Notes: a model not told the origin generated them from the sequence alone. Positions 12,325-25,389 are shown, numbered from the stretch's first letter. The stretch is DNA of 64,000 nt from Simmondsia chinensis (GCA_018398585.1 JAGTTD010000010.1:23383739-23447738); one strand, 5' to 3'. Numbers and translations: made by a program.

Positions 12325-12500
12325 TCTTAAGCTTGAAAAACAACAAAGAAAATAGCCAAAGCATACAACAAAAACATAAAACCTAGGTTCTTTGACTTGG
12401 AGGACTTGGTCTGGAATATAGTTCTACCCATTGCTGAAAAAGACAGTGTCTTTGTTAAATGATCCCCAAATTAGGAGTGTCCATTCAGTGCTATTGAAGT
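12325..12500 (+). pseudogene. Tat-type gypsy integrase C-terminal fragment, second part
   Basis: Immediately after the Athila target duplication the frame reads LKNNKENSQSIQQKHKT and then DLEDLVWNIVLPIAEKD, which fits the C-terminal part of a Tat-type integrase (usual pattern ...F..GDLVLK.VLP...D..GK..PNWEGP). Together with 5014-5228 this shows the Athila element landed inside an older gypsy element. Several stops are present. Confidence 0.65.
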
Positions 12501-13304
12501 ATTTAGGGATATTGCCTTCTTGCTTCAAGATCTAGATGCAAGGACCCATCCTAGAGCCAGTAGTACGAGGTTTTAAAAGAAAGGTGCTTTTAATTTGGGA
12601 TTCTAACAATCTACTTGAGCGGTTATTTGAAAAGAGAGAATTCTCAAATTTTCAAGGAAAATTTTCCTAGAAAATTAGAAAACTAGAAAACATGCTCAAC
12701 AGTATGGTTTTCTAATTGGTGAAGTCAGAAAATAGTGTTCTAGTTGTGTTTATTCTTTCACAAATTTGGAAAATAGTTTTAATTATTTTCCATTTTTTCT
12801 TCACAAAATAGTGACCTCGTTTTCCAAATTTTTGCCCACCTCTCTTTCGCATTTTCACACTACTCGCCCATTTTATAATATTTTTCTACATACCCCCATG
12901 TTCGCCCTTCTTATGTAAATGACTTTGGAGTACTTAAGGATAGGTTCCTAATTTTGAAAGTAATAAATTATTTCAAGGCAAAGGACAAATAAGAGAATCA
13001 TGCGACTTGTTTAATTATAAACATCCATCTTTACTGAATGTTATAGAACGGGCTCAGTGGTACATTAGGCTAGGTTCCATTTTAAAAAGAAATACTGAAC
13101 TATCCTCTAAGATTGGGGTGTAGATGAACCGAACGTTTGATGAACTACTTGTGCTCAAAATTGATCAGGGCCCATTTCATTCACTATGAGGGCTCAATAG
13201 TTTATCAAGTCGATTTCAAGTCGGCACGATAAGATTAATGAGCCAAAGTTTGAAAATGGGATGCTTAGTTTGTTAACATTCATGAATAGTTTGATAAGAG
13301 CTTG
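12501..13304 (+). other. Unassigned AT-rich sequence
   Basis: No ORF, LTR end or known motif could be assigned. A short palindromic stretch (ggaaaattttcc, near 12656) and runs of tttccaaattt-like sequence are the only structure seen. The left side is probably remnant gypsy 3' sequence. The copia-A leader becomes recognisable from about 13305. Confidence 0.4.
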
Positions 13305-13557
13305 TTAAGATATGCGATAATCTATTCTAAAGTGTTCAGAAAAATCATTAAGTGTCCAAATCTTTATGAATGAGTTGATAAGACAACTCAAAAGTTAAAT
13401 TATTTTAATGGAAAATTCTCATAATTAATCTAATGAGATTAGGTTACATAAGTTGGATAGTTAAAGGAATCTTAATTGTTAAACAAAATTTGGAATGTGA
13501 TTGTAATATTGATTATGAGATTATCAAAATTAAAAGAAAGATTCACCTTTTAAAATA

Positions 13558-14094
13558 TCAAGTGGGAGCGAGGTTCAGTTGTGGATGCCTCACGATCTTC
13601 ATTGCGAGTCTAATAGTATAGTTGATAGTGCTACTCCCCAAGGAGGGCATTTTTTTGCGGAATACGGGGTCAAACTTTTTAATGATAGAGGTAAGAGGAA
13701 GAACGGACTATGGCAGGCAGATGTGGAGTATCTTGTTTATTTGTAATAATGTCTAGGTAATAGTATACACTTGACTAGGATAGCATGATAATCTCCTAGG
13801 GAGTATTGAGATACTGTCTTGGAGACCGAGGAAGAAACGGTGAGTTAAATATGTTTAGAAAATATATTAATTAAGGATAGTTCTCACTTAACAAATTATT
13901 TGTTACGCCGCCTCTCCCATAGTAACAGGAAGATTAGTTAGCTCGTCGTTGTTCACATACAGAGAATGATTAGGTGGATTCCATGATGTGTTTGTTTGCT
14001 AAAATTATTAAAATGTTCACAAACTCAAAATATCAAGTGGAACGAGCTTCTAACTGAATGCTCATGGCCTCCGTTACCGGTCTAGCAATATAGT
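13558..14094 (+). repeat. Copia-A internal tandem repeat, unit 1 and start of unit 2
   Basis: A unit beginning caagtgggagcgag and carrying landmarks tactccccaaggagggcat, gtggagtatcttgttta, acacttgactagg and ctcctagggagta recurs about 475 bp later, starting aagtggaacgagc at 14034. Unit 2 is split: it continues at 19869-20033 and again from 25395 after the inserted chromoviruses. The same pair of units is present at 60905-61760 and, reversed, at about 34960-35850. Confidence 0.72.
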
Positions 14095-14496
14095 TGTTAT
14101 GAATCTTTAGATTCTAGTTGTAATTTTGGTTGTATTTCGGGTTTTGGTTTCATTGTTGTGCTTGCTTGTATTCAAATGTTAGTTGGTATGGTTTGGCGCC
14201 TAGGGGGGTCGGTAGTTGGTCTTGGTGAGTCAAATCTGGCGGCTAACTGGTTTTGGCGCCAATGTCGATTAAGAGGTGGTTAGAGTTAGTTGTCTTGATT
14301 CAATATTTCAGATCATTTATAAATAAGCTCTCAACATGTAATTTCAGCATTCAATCAATAACAATCAGATTTCCTTTGGAATTTCTCTCTCTACTTCTCA
14401 TCTCCTTCTCTATTTCTCATCCCCTCTCACTTCTCTTCTCATCTTAACTCTTTCTTCTGCAAGGTTAACTTTCAATCTTTGAATTGGAAGCTAACA
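14095..14496 (+). repeat. 5' LTR of chromovirus 1
   Basis: It runs from tgttatgaatcttt to gaagctaaca, is 402 bp long and has the same length as its partner at 19467. A TATA-like ttataaata at about 14318-14326 lies about 170 bp before its end and could mark the promoter. The downstream half is a CT-rich tract. Confidence 0.92.
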
Positions 14497-14511
14497 ATTG
14501 GTATCAGAGCC
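14497..14511 (+). other. Primer-binding site, tRNA-iMet type (chromovirus 1)
   Basis: The bases attggtatcagagcc follow the LTR end directly. They match the complement of the 3' end of plant initiator methionine tRNA, the usual primer for these elements. Confidence 0.9.
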
Positions 14512-14561
14512 AGTTCAAGCAATCAATTGATTGATTGAAGTTGGTAAAACAAAAGAAAAAC

Positions 14562-17500
14562 ATGACGGATGGTGTGAGAACTCGATCGGGAGCTGGTGGA
14601 GCAAATGTACCTAGTTTGGATGTGTCCTATGCAACTGTGGTTGCTGGTGCAGATGCAACAATCAGTCCCCTATATATTACTACTAATCATCTTCAGGACT
14701 TACAGCATAAGTTCGATCAAAAGCTTGATAGCAATGATGAAAATGTGGCAAAGCTCGATCAAAAGATTGATCAAGTGTTAGATCAAATGTTAAAAATGCA
14801 GCAGTTACTTCTGGACAAGGATTCGAATAAATATGATCGGTTGCAGCAAATCGAGGCGAAGCTTGTGCAATTGCAGGATCAGGTTAACAAGCAAGGAGAA
14901 TCTTCAATTAACGCCATCCTTAAGCCAGCAAGTCAGATTCTTCCACTTGTTGATGTGGTTCTGCAGCAAGCTAACATTGGCAAAACTGAAAGCTTGGTTG
15001 GGAATCGAGGGAAATCTCCGATGGTACAACCAGAGGCAGGACCTTCAACTCATATCAGATCAGCTGAGAATCGACCTCCACAGGCTGAAATTCCTGGTGA
15101 AAATCAGGATCGTGCCACAGAACCAGCTCATTCCAGATTGAATGGCTTGATTTCAGATCACAATTTAAGGCAGCCGAATTTTGTTTTGCATCACAGGATT
15201 GCAATTGATGATTTCGAACATCAAGATAGACCTCCTGATCGACAATGTCAGCAAAGATCGATGAGTAATGACAATTCATCTAGTGGCAGGAGTGGTTGTC
15301 ACAGGCAGCCGAGAGTGGAGATAGATCCTTTTGATGGTAAACAACCGGAATCTTGGTTAAGAAGGTGTGATTGGTATTTTCAATATTATAACATACATGA
15401 AGATGAAAAGGTTAAGCTAGCTGCAGTACATTTACATGGCGATCATGAGGTATGGTATTATAGTTTGTTGAAGAGCAAACCTAATCTTTCTTGGGGACAA
15501 TTCATAGAAGAAATGTGTGATCGATATAAAGAGGAAGAGATAACTGATGTCGTGGACAGTTTTAATAAGGTGTGCCAAACCTCTACTGTGAGGGATTATA
15601 TGATCAAATTTGAGAATCTATAAGCTAACTTGTTGTCAATAATATCCATTACTCCAGAGGATACAGAGGCCTATTATGTCTCTTGTTTTGTTAGTGGATT
15701 GAAGCCTAGAATCAAAAATATGGTGAAAGCCATTCGTCCTAAGATACTGTCTAATGCTTACAACAAGGCTAAGTTGATTGAAGCTACTTTAGCCCATTCA
15801 AGTGACAAGAACAAGTTCAAAGGCAGTAATTACAGATCGCAGATGAAGGAGAATTCTGGTTCAAGATTTAAGCGCACTGTTGATAAGAGCTCAGTGAGGC
15901 TATGCTTTCGTTGTAACCAGCCCTATCAGCCTGGTCATAGGTGCAAATCTCAGGCATTAATTTCTGCAAGAGGGTCCCATGTTGGTATGATTTCTCACAG
16001 TGAAGATTCAGACGCTGAGGAAGACAATTATGATCCTTCTTCACAAGATGAAATGTTGGATGATGAAGTTGAGATATCCATGAAGGCATTGACCGGGAGT
16101 GGAGCTCATAATGCCATTCGTTTCAAAGGCAAGGTTGGTAAAACCTCTATCATTATTCTTATTGATAGTGGGAGCACGCATAGTTTTGTTGATCCCAAAT
16201 TAATTAAGAAGGTGAGGCATGAAGTGACAAAAACTCATCCATTGGCGGTTATGGTGGCTGGTGGCAACTCTATAACTACTCAAAATAAGTGCTTAGCATT
16301 TCCTTGGTCTATGCAAGATCATCAATTCACCTTTGATTTTAGAGTTCTTCCCTTGGGAGTTTGTGATACGGTGCTAGGTGTGGATTGGATGAGAACTTTC
16401 AATCCGGTGGTGTTTGATTTTGATAAAATGACAGTAGCATTTGAGGTCCATGGCACCAAAGTCTCATTGCAAGGCATTTCTGAGGAGGCACACCTTCGGT
16501 TCATTGATGGCAAACGTTTACAAGGAGGAATCAAGAAGAAAGCAATTCAATGCTCGGACACTTGTTTGTTATTTCTTCTGTTAAGCTGCAGCAGGACATT
16601 AAGCCAGAGGTTCATGCCTTGGTTGAAGAGTTTGAGGATATTTTTGAGCAACTAAAGAGCCGTCCTCCTCAAAAGAGTGTGGACCAAGCCATTCCACTTC
16701 GTGCAAATGCTGATCCGGTTAAGATCAGGCCATACCGGTACGCTCATGGCCAAAAATCAGAAATTGAGAGACAAGTTGAGGAATTGCTTCACATGAGCTT
16801 CGTTAGACCAAGCCATAGTCCTTTTGCTTCACCTGTGATCCTTGTGAAGAAGAAGGATGGATCGGCTAGAATGTGCATTCATTATCGACAATTGAATTCT
16901 TTGACAGTGAAAGATAAGTTTCCCATTCCCGTCATAAATGTTTTCTTGATAAGTTATATGGAGCATGTTTCTTCTCTAAGCTTGATTTGAGACAGGGGTA
17001 TCATCAAATCAGAGTTCTTGAGCCGGATATATACAAGACGGCTTTTTAGATTCATCATGGGCATTTCGAGTTTGTGGTTATGCCTTTTGGTCTAACAAAT
17101 GCTCCGACCACTTTTCAAGCTACAATAAATGATGTTTTCAAGCCTTTCTTGAGAAGATCAGTGCTAGTTTTCTTCGATGACATATTGATCTATAGCTCCC
17201 CTTATGAAGATCACCTCATTCACCTTAGACAAGTCTTTGTGGTGATGCGGCAGCACAAGTTCTTTGCTAAGCTGTCCAAATACTCGTTTGCTCATACAAA
17301 GCTTGAATATTTGGGCCATGTCATCTCACAAGAAGGAGTTTCCACTGATCCTACTAAGGTCCAAGCAATGCAAGATTGGCCAATTCCAATAACCTTGAAG
17401 CAATTGAGAGGTTTTTTGGGTTTGACCGGGTATTATAGGAAGTTCATTAAAGGATATGGTTCCATTGCAAAACCTTTAATTGAACTCCTAAAGAAAGATG

Positions 17501-19437
17501 CATTCTTATGGTCAGAGAAGGCTCAGGCTGCTTTTGAGGCCCTCAAGTCAGCTATGTGTGCGGCACCCGTGTTGGCAATGCCCAATTTTACTGAAAGCTT
17601 TGTGCTGGAGACAGATGCAAGCGGTTCGGGTATAGGGGCTGTTCTTTCCCAACAAGGAAGGCCAATTGCTTATTTGATTCAAGCTCTTAGTCCCAAGCAT
17701 CAAGCTATGACGACATATGAGAAGGAATATTTAGCAATTCTTTTAGCCGTTGAGAAATGAAGGCATTACTTGGATGGTCATAAGTTCATTATTTGAAAGG
17801 ATCACCAAAGCCTTAAGCATCTTCTTGAGCAAAAGATTGTAAAGAGGATTCAAGAGAAGAGTCTAATGAAGATGCTTTGCCTTGATTATGTCATTGAGTA
17901 CAGAAAAGGCAAGGAAAATGCTACAGCCGATGCTTTATCTAGAAAATTTGAGGATGATGAACAAGGTTTCTGCAGTGCAACAACCGTGGTGATTCCTTCA
18001 TGGATGGAAGAAGTTTATGAGTCATATGAAGGTGATTCTTTTGCCCAAGAGTGTGTGGCAGCTAACCTTATGAAAGATGCAGGAAGGATCGACAATGAAG
18101 CTGGTATTTCAGTGCAGAGGGGTCTGATCAGAATTCATGGCAGATTGTATATTGGCTCTGCAACAGAATTGAGGAATCAGATTATTCAAGCCTCTCATGA
18201 TGCAGCTTGGGGAGGTCATGCCGATGTAGAAGGTACTTATCAAAGGATTAAAGCTTATTTTAGTTGGCCAAGCCTGAAGAAGGCAGTGAGTGAATATGTT
18301 AAGGCTTGTGAGGTATGTCAACAAACCAAGCCGGGAGATCATTGTTACAAGGGTCTTCTTCAGCCCCTTCCCATTCTAGAGGGAGCATGGATCAACATTA
18401 GCATGGATTTAATTGAGGTATTGCCAAGGTCCGAAGGCAAGGAAGTCATATGGGTGGTAGTGGATCGTTTTACCAAATATAGCCACTTCATTGCACTTAC
18501 CTGACCTGTTATAGCTAAAAGATTAGCAAGGATCTTCCTTGAAAACATATACAAGTTACATGGGTTGCCTCAATCCATTGTTTCGGATCGGGACAAGATC
18601 TTCACAAGCAATTTTTCGAGGGAGTTGTTCAAGTTATTGGGCACTACGTTGGCACTTAGCTCATCTTATCATCCACAAACGGATGGGAAAATTGAACGTG
18701 TTAACCAATGTATTGAGCAACATCTTCGAAGTATGGTTTTCACTCAGCCTAGAGAATGGAACCGATGGCTCTCTCTAGCTGGATTTTGGTTCAACACACA
18801 TGTACATGCATCTATTGGCATCACTCCTTTCCAAGCATTGTATGGTTATATCCCTCCTACTCCATTCATGATGCAACAACCCATGCCAACCGCTTCTGCA
18901 GTGGCAGATTACTTGCAGCAGAGGAAGCAAATGTCACAGCTACTTAAAGACAATCTCTTGCAAGCTCAAGCAAGAATGAAGTTTTATGCCGATAAAAAGA
19001 TGGTAGACAAAAACTATGAAGTTGGTGATATGGTCTACCTCAAATTACAACCCTATAGGCAATCTTCTTTGGCTGTCAGGAAAAATGTCAAGCTAAGTGC
19101 TCGCTTCTTTGGCCCATACAAGATTTTGGAGAAAATTGGCAAAGTTGCATACAAACTTGACTCACATCCTCAATCTTACATTCACCCGGTGTTCCATGTC
19201 TCTTTACTTAAAAAGCAGGTCAAGAAGGGAGCTGAGATCTCACGGGAGCCACAAGAAGCAGGAACTAATGGCACCCTACTGCTGCAATCTGCTGCTGTCA
19301 TGGCTCGGAGAGCATTGCAGATGGAACATGGTGCTTTGCAAGAAGTATTGGTGCAATGGTGCAATTTGGACAAGAGCTTTGTAACTTGGGAAAATCTCAA
19401 AGTCTTGAAGAGCCAATTCCCTAAATTTACTCCTTGA
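14562..19437 (+). pseudogene. gag-pol: Gag-pol polyprotein of chromovirus 1 (gag, protease, RT, RNase H, integrase, chromodomain)
   Basis: The likely start is the ATG at 14562 (MTDGVRTRSG). Gag (14562-15900) includes a coiled-coil rich in Asp/Gln/Lys and a capsid phrase IDPFDGKQPESWLRR. The zinc knuckle CFRCNQPYQPGHRC is near 15903 and the protease motif LIDSGSTHSFV near 16160. RT shows VKKKDGSARMCI and FFDDIL near 17172. The integrase has an H...H and CEVCQQTK zinc finger (18210-18330) and a D-X59-D-X35-E triad at 18406, 18586 and 18694. A chromodomain (VLVQWCNL...TWE) closes it. Damage: TAA at 15621, frameshifts near 16540 and 16940, TAG at 17047, and TGA at 17758, 17794 and 18502. From 17074 to the end all pieces share one frame. 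Confidence 0.92.
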
Positions 19438-19466
19438 GGACAAGAAGCTTCTCAAGAGGGAGGGAA

Positions 19467-19868
19467 TGTTATGATTCTTTGGATTCTAGTTGTAATTTTG
19501 ATTGCATTTTGGGTTTTGGTTTCATTGTTTTGCTTGCTTGTATTCAAATGTTAGTTGGTATGGTTTGGCGCCTAGGGGGGTCGGTAGTTGGTCTTGGTGA
19601 GTCAAATCTGGCGGCTAACTGGTTTTGGCGCCAATGTCGGTTAAGAGGTGGTTAGAGTTAGTTGTCTTAATTCAATGTTTCTGATCATGTATAAATAATC
19701 TCTCAACATGTAATTTCAGCATTCAATCAATAACAATTAGATTTCCTTTGGAATTTCTCTCTCTGCTTCTCATCTCCTTCTCTATTTCTCATCCCCTCTC
19801 ACTTCTCTTCTCATCTCAACTCTTTCTTCTACAAGGTTAACTTTCAATCTTTGAATTGGAAGCTAACA
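19467..19868 (+). repeat. 3' LTR of chromovirus 1
   Basis: It is 402 bp, preceded by the polypurine tract aagagggaggga (about 19454-19466), starts tgttatgattcttt and ends gaagctaaca. A TATA-like tataaata lies at 19690-19697. Confidence 0.92.
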
Positions 19869-20033
19869 ATAGTTGGTGGGTGCGTCTCCCCGAGGAGGGC
19901 ATTCATTTGTAGAATGCAACGTTAGTCCTCTCAAAGATAAATTGAAGTGCATGAAAAACGAGACTGGCCACGCTGACATGGAGTATCTTGTGTACTTGTA
20001 TGGATGTCAAGGTAATGATATACACTTGTGTAT
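19869..20033 (+). mobile_element. Copia-A segment between the two chromoviruses
   Basis: These 165 bp continue the second internal repeat unit of copia-A copy 2: gtgggtgcgtctccccgagg, gctgacatggagtatcttgt and tggatgtcaaggta align with 61450-61600. It is the only host sequence left between two independently inserted chromoviruses. Confidence 0.75.
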
Positions 20034-20395
20034 TGTTATGTTTTGTAGTTGTTTTGATGTAATAAGATGTATCTGAAGGTCATTGGTAATGTTTGAATTG
20101 TATTGCTTGTTAGTTGGCGCCAAAGGCCCTTGATTGTTAGTTAAGTCAGTTGAAAGGGTCAAATTTGGGTCAAGTGTTGCGGCTAAAGATCTAGGAGTTG
20201 GTTTAAGCATGTCCCTCTACATTGTATCTAGATCAAGTATGAGTAGCTTGCTCAAGTGTAATATTCATTCATTCAATCAAATATACAAACATCTCTATGA
20301 GATATTTTCTCTACTTCTTATCTCCTTCACTTCTCTTCTCATCAATACTCTTTCTTTCACAAGGTTAGACTTCAAGTTCATCTAGAGGATTAACA
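20034..20395 (+). repeat. 5' LTR of chromovirus 2
   Basis: It starts tgttatgttttgtagttg and ends aggattaaca, 362 bp. It matches the 3' LTR with scattered substitutions. Confidence 0.9.
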
Positions 20396-20492
20396 ATTGG
20401 TATTAGAGCCTCGTTTTAGGCTATCGACGAAGTTGAATTACTTTAATTTGATTGTTTGCGCTTTGGTCAAGGTGTTTTAGTATCAAATTCCC

Positions 20493-23400
20493 TTGACTGC
20501 ATTGCAAGAATTAAGAATTATTGCAGGCGGTGTTACAACATGGTCAGTAGCTGCAAAGAATGTTGCATGTCCATCCTATGCTGTGGTTATTGGTGCTAAT
20601 GCTCTAACAGACCAGGAAGTTGTTACAACAAGTCAATTAAGCATGCAAATGAAAGAAATGTTCATGCATATGCAGCAGTCACAAAGTGAATTGGTGCGAG
20701 AACTGAATCCAAGTATGATGAACGATTTACTCAACAATCTTCACAAGTTCAAGAAAGGATTGCTGATCAGATTAATCAGCAGCATAAGAGTTTGAAGAAA
20801 AGATTGCCAATAGATTGAATCAACAAATACAGAGATTTGAAGAGAAATTTGCTGAAACATGCAATCAATTTAGAGGACAGAATGTGTCATCCATTCCGAA
20901 ACCTTTGTTTCCAGCTAGTCAGTTTCGTATGTGCCAAAAGATGAGGTCTCAGGCTGAGGAGATGGAAAGCAACCACAATCATGGCTGAGGAGATGCGATA
21001 GGCATTTTCACATTTGAGGCAGAAAACCTTGAGATAGTAGCTGTATATCTTCATGGAGACCATGAGGTTTGGCCTTATAGTTGTCTCAAAAGTAATTCTT
21101 CACTTTCTTGGGCGGAATTTGTGAAAGAACTTTGTGAGAGATATAGTGATGAAGTCTCTAGTGATATTGTTGATAATTTTAACAAAGTGATACAAGAAAC
21201 ATCTGTGAAGGAGTATATGACAAGGTTTGAGAACCTTAGAGCAAGCATGATAGCAGCTTATCCTTAAGCCACTGAGTCCTATTATGTCTCAAGTTTCATA
21301 AGTGGCTTAAAGCCCAAAATTAAGAATCTTGTGAAAGAAGTTGGTCCTAAGACATTGTCCAAGGCTTATGCTAAGGGTAAACTCTTTGAGGCAATAGTTC
21401 TTACTTCAAATGATGAACCAAAGTATCAAGAAAGTGATTCCAAGCAGCACATAGGATCTACTAAATCTTTAGGTTCTCAATCAAAGGAGAAGAAAGCTCA
21501 AAGGCTATGTTTCAAGTGTAATCTGCCTTATCAGGTTGGGCATAAATGCAACCCAAAATTCCTCATGGCAGCTAGGGGAAAGAGTGCTGAAGAGCAATCT
21601 GTAAGTGAAGAATCTGATTCTGAAAAGGATAGTTCAGATCAGGAGTCACAAGAGGAACTTGTTAAGGATGAGATTGGAATCTCCATGAAGGCATTGACTG
21701 GGAATGGAGCTTATAACATAATAAGGATCACAGGGATGGAAGGAAAGAGATCAATCATTGTTTTCATCGACAGTGGAAGCACCCATAGCTTCATTAATCC
21801 AAAAGTGGTAAAGAAAGTGGGGCATGAAGTGATCAAGACACATTCATTGGTAGTGAATGTTGTCGATGGTAACTCATTCCTAACTCAAAATAAGTACCAG
21901 GGGTTTCATTGGTTTATGCAAGATCATGAATGTGATTATGACTTCAAAATCTTACCCGTGGGAGGATGTGATATGGTCCTTGGAGTTGATTGAACGAGAT
22001 TTTCAGTCCAGTGCTCTTCGACTTTGCTAAGCTGACAGTATCATTTGAGATACAAGGATCCAAGGTTAACTTGCAAGGCATGGCGGATCAAGCTCAGCCA
22101 TAACTAATAAAGGGCAGTAAGTTGGAAAGGGGATTCAGAAACAATGCTTTTTAGTTGGTAGGACAATTGTTTGCAATATCACCTACTGAAGTGGATAGTA
22201 TTTCTCAACCTGAGATGATAGCTTTGATTGAGGAATTCGAAGACTTGTTTGAACAGCCCAAAGCATTACCTCCTAAGCGAAGTCTGGATCATCCAATTCC
22301 TCTTAAGTCTAACTCCGAGCCAGTGAAATTGAGGCCTTACAAGTATCCGCATACTCAGAAAACAGAAATTGAAAGGTAGGTTTATGAATTGCTCAAGACA
22401 AGCTTCATAAGGCAGAGCCATAGCGCTTTTGCCAAGCTTATCAAATTGGTTAAGAAGAAAGATGGCTTGGCAAGAATGTGTATAGACTATCGACAGCTCA
22501 ATGCGGTGATTGTGAAGGATAAGTATCCCATTCCTGTCATACATGACCTTCTAGACAAGCTACATGGTACAGAAGTCTTTTCCAACTGGATCTGAGGCAA
22601 GGCCATCACCAGATCAGAGTGTTAGAGCAAGATGTGTACAGGACTTCTTTCAGAACACATCATGGACACCTCGAATTTGCGTTTATGCCCTTTGGCTTAA
22701 CTAATGCTCTAGCCACATTCCAGGCACTGATGAATGAAGTATTCAAGCAATTTTTGAGGAGATTTGTATTGGTATTCTCCGATGATATTCTGATATGTAG
22801 CTCTTCTTTTGAGGATCATCTGAAGCATTTAAGAGAGGTGTTCTTGGTCTGCGCAATCACAAGTTGTATGCAAAATTGGTTAAATGTTCTCTTGCTCAGA
22901 CTCAGTTAGAATATTTGGGCCATGTGATCTCTTATAGAGGATTCTGTACTGATCTTTCCAAGGTATAAGCAATGAAGGAATGGCTTGTACCTGTGACATT
23001 GAAGCAATTAGAGGTTTTTTGGGATTGACTGGATATTACTGCAAGTTTGTGGCTGGATATGGATCAATTTTTAAGCCTCTAACTGATTTATTAAAGAAAG
23101 ATGCATTCCAATGGTCAGATAAAGCTCAAGGAGCATTTCAAGCTTTGAAAACTACTATGAGTGAAGCACTAGTTCTAGCGATGCCAGATTTTGCCGTGGA
23201 GCTCGTTTTCTAGACTAATGCGTGTGGTAATGGCATTGGAGCAGGTTTATCTCAAAAAGGAAGGCCAATAGCCTACCTCGGCCAAAAGAGTACCTTAAAA
23301 TTCTCTTAGCAGTGGATAACTAGAGGCATTATCTAGATGGGCATTGATTTGCCATCAAAACAGATCATTAAAGTCTGAAGCATTTGCTTGAGCAAACGAT

Positions 23401-24998
23401 TGTCACCAGAATTTAGAAGAAGGGATTGTTAAAGATGCTGGGACTTGATTATATGATCAAGTACAAGAAAGGCAAGGATAACTTGGCTGCTGGTGCATTA
23501 TCTTGCAGATTCGAGGACTGTGAGTAAGGATCCTGTGGTGCGATCTCAGTAATTCTTCCATCCTGGATTGAAGAGGTGTATAAGTCCTATGAGCATGGCA
23601 CTTTTGTACAAGAGTGTATAGCTGCTTTCAGCATTGGTGGAATGAGTAATTTGGCTTCTGATGCAGATGTAACAATAGTAAAAGGAGTCATTAGACTCAA
23701 AGCCAAGTTGTACACTAGGACCTCCATTGATCTAAGGCAGTAGATTATTAGTGGCCTCATATGATTCATCATGGGGAGGTCATTCTAGTGTGGAAGGAAC
23801 ATATCAAAGGCTCAAGGCTCATTTCAGTTGGCCTGGTATGAAGAAAGCGGTGACATATTTGGTGCAAGCTTGTGAAGTTTGTAAACAGACCAAGCTTAGT
23901 GATCATAGGTACCCAGGGCTTCTTCAAACTCTACCTATTCGAGGGTGTTTGGGCAAAACATAAGCACGGATTTCATTTAAGGTTTGCCAAAGTCAGAAGG
24001 GAAGGAGGTTATTTAGGTTGTGGTTGATAGATTTACCAAGATTAGTCAGTTCATTGCCTTGGCTAGGCCAGTGGCAGCAGAGAAATTGGCTCGAGTCTTC
24101 CTTGACAACATCTATAAGTTACATGGATTGCCCCAATCCATAGTATCTTATCAAGATAAGCTTTTACAAGTCACTTTTGGAAGGAGTTGTTCAGCTTTTT
24201 GGGAACTACTTTGGCTCTTAGCTCTTCATACCATCCATAGACTGATGGCCAAACAGAAAGGTCAATAAGTGCATTGAACAATACCTCTAAAGCATGGTGT
24301 TTAATCATCCAGAGGTGGGGGGAAGATGGTTGTCCTTGGCAGAGTATTGATATGATACTCACGCTCATGCTTCTATAGGCACTACTCCATTCAAGGCTTT
24401 GTATGGCTATGACCCACCATCCCCTTTGATGCTACAAGGTGTTATATCACCTGTAGCTGAGGTCACTGATCTGGTGCACTAGATAAGACAATTTGTGCAA
24501 TTTTTGAGGGACAATCTTCATCAAGCACGAGCTAGGATGAAACTATACGCAGATAGGAAGCGTGTGGACATAACTTTTGAAGTTGGTGATATGGTTTATC
24601 TGAAATTACAGCCCTATAGACATTCAACTGCAGCTATGAGGAAGAATGTGAAGTTGTAGGCGAGGTTCTTTGGACTTTACAATATCTTAAAGAAGATAGT
24701 AAAAGTAGCCTATAAGCTTGAATTGCCTCATAACTCCTATATACATCATGTTTTTCATGTTGCTCTTCTTAAAAAGCAGGTCAAGAAGGGCCATGAGCAT
24801 TCTTTACAGCTTCCAGAAGTTGGCTCAAGTGGAGCCTTGCTGTTACACCCAGCTGCTGTGCTTGATTCTCGTGAGTCAATTGTGAAAGGCAGGTTCATAC
24901 CAGAAGTTCTCATGTCTTAGAGTAATTTGGCTGAGACATTTACTACTTGGGAAGAGCTTCACTTATTGAAGAGCCAATTTCCTAGCCTTCATCCTTGA
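20493..24998 (+). pseudogene. gag-pol: Gag-pol of chromovirus 2, multiply interrupted
   Basis: Recognisable pieces in order are: a gag N-terminal frame (20493-20795); a gag C-terminal and protease frame (21331-21993) with the knuckle CFKCNLPYQVGHKC and FIDSGSTHSFI; RT pieces at 22155-22595 ([18 protein letters not shown]) and 22619-22909 (FSDDILICS); an RNase H start at 22980-23213; an integrase zinc-finger region at 23751-23963 (CEVCKQTK); the integrase core at 24020-24268; and the C-terminal part at 24723-24920. The RT active-site phenylalanine is followed by SDD where the related element has FDD. Stops or shifts separate every piece, so no product is expected. Confidence 0.88.
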
Positions 24999-25027
24999 GA
25001 ACAAGAATGTTTTCAAGAGGAGGGGAA

Positions 25028-25389
25028 TGTTATGTTTTGTAGTTGTTTTGATGTAATAAGATGTATCCAAATGTCATTGGTAATGTTTGAATTGTATTTC
25101 TTGTTAGTTGGTGCCTAAGGACCTTGATTGCTAGTTAAGTCAGTTGAAAGGGTCAAGTGTGGGTCAATTGTGGCGGCTCAAGATCTAGGAGTCGGTTTAA
25201 GCTTGTCCATTTACATTGTATCAAGATCTAGTATAAGTAGCTTGCTCAAGTGTAATATTCAATCATCCAATCAAATATACAAACATCTCTATGAGATATT
25301 TTCTCTACTTCTTATCTCCTTCACTTCTCTTCTCATCTATACTCTCTCTTTCACAAGGTTGGACTTCAAGTTCATCTAGAGGTTTAACG
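25028..25389 (+). repeat. 3' LTR of chromovirus 2
   Basis: It starts tgttatgttttgtagttg after a purine tract and ends aggtttaacg, 362 bp, followed by the tgtat duplication. Confidence 0.9.

Larger units (their letters stand above)
14095..19868 (+). mobile_element. Chromovirus (Ty3/gypsy with chromodomain), complete ends, 5.77 kb
   Basis: Two 402-bp LTRs, a perfect 5-bp target duplication atagt (14090-14094 and 19869-19873), a tRNA-iMet-type primer-binding site and a polypurine tract define a full-length element. The interior encodes gag, protease, RT, RNase H and integrase with a terminal chromodomain, in the gypsy order. Small size and short LTRs resemble the Reina-type group, though I assign this only tentatively. 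By eye the LTRs differ at roughly 15 positions. At least two frameshifts and five stops make it non-autonomous now. Confidence 0.93.
20034..25389 (+). mobile_element. Chromovirus 2, complete ends, 5.36 kb, heavily decayed
   Basis: LTRs at 20034-20395 and 25028-25389 (362 bp each), target duplication tgtat (20029-20033 and 25390-25394), primer-binding site attggtattagagcc at 20396-20410 and polypurine tract caagaggaggggaa before the 3' LTR. The interior has the same domain order as chromovirus 1 and clear protein similarity to it, so both belong to one family, but it carries far more stops and frameshifts. The last base of the 3' LTR is G where the 5' LTR has A (taacg versus taaca). Confidence 0.92.

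Noticed and set aside
12656..12680. Palindromic regulatory site (ggaaaattttcc and surrounding aaaattttcctagaaaatt)
   Set aside because: Short AT-rich palindromes are common by chance here and nothing nearby supports a function.
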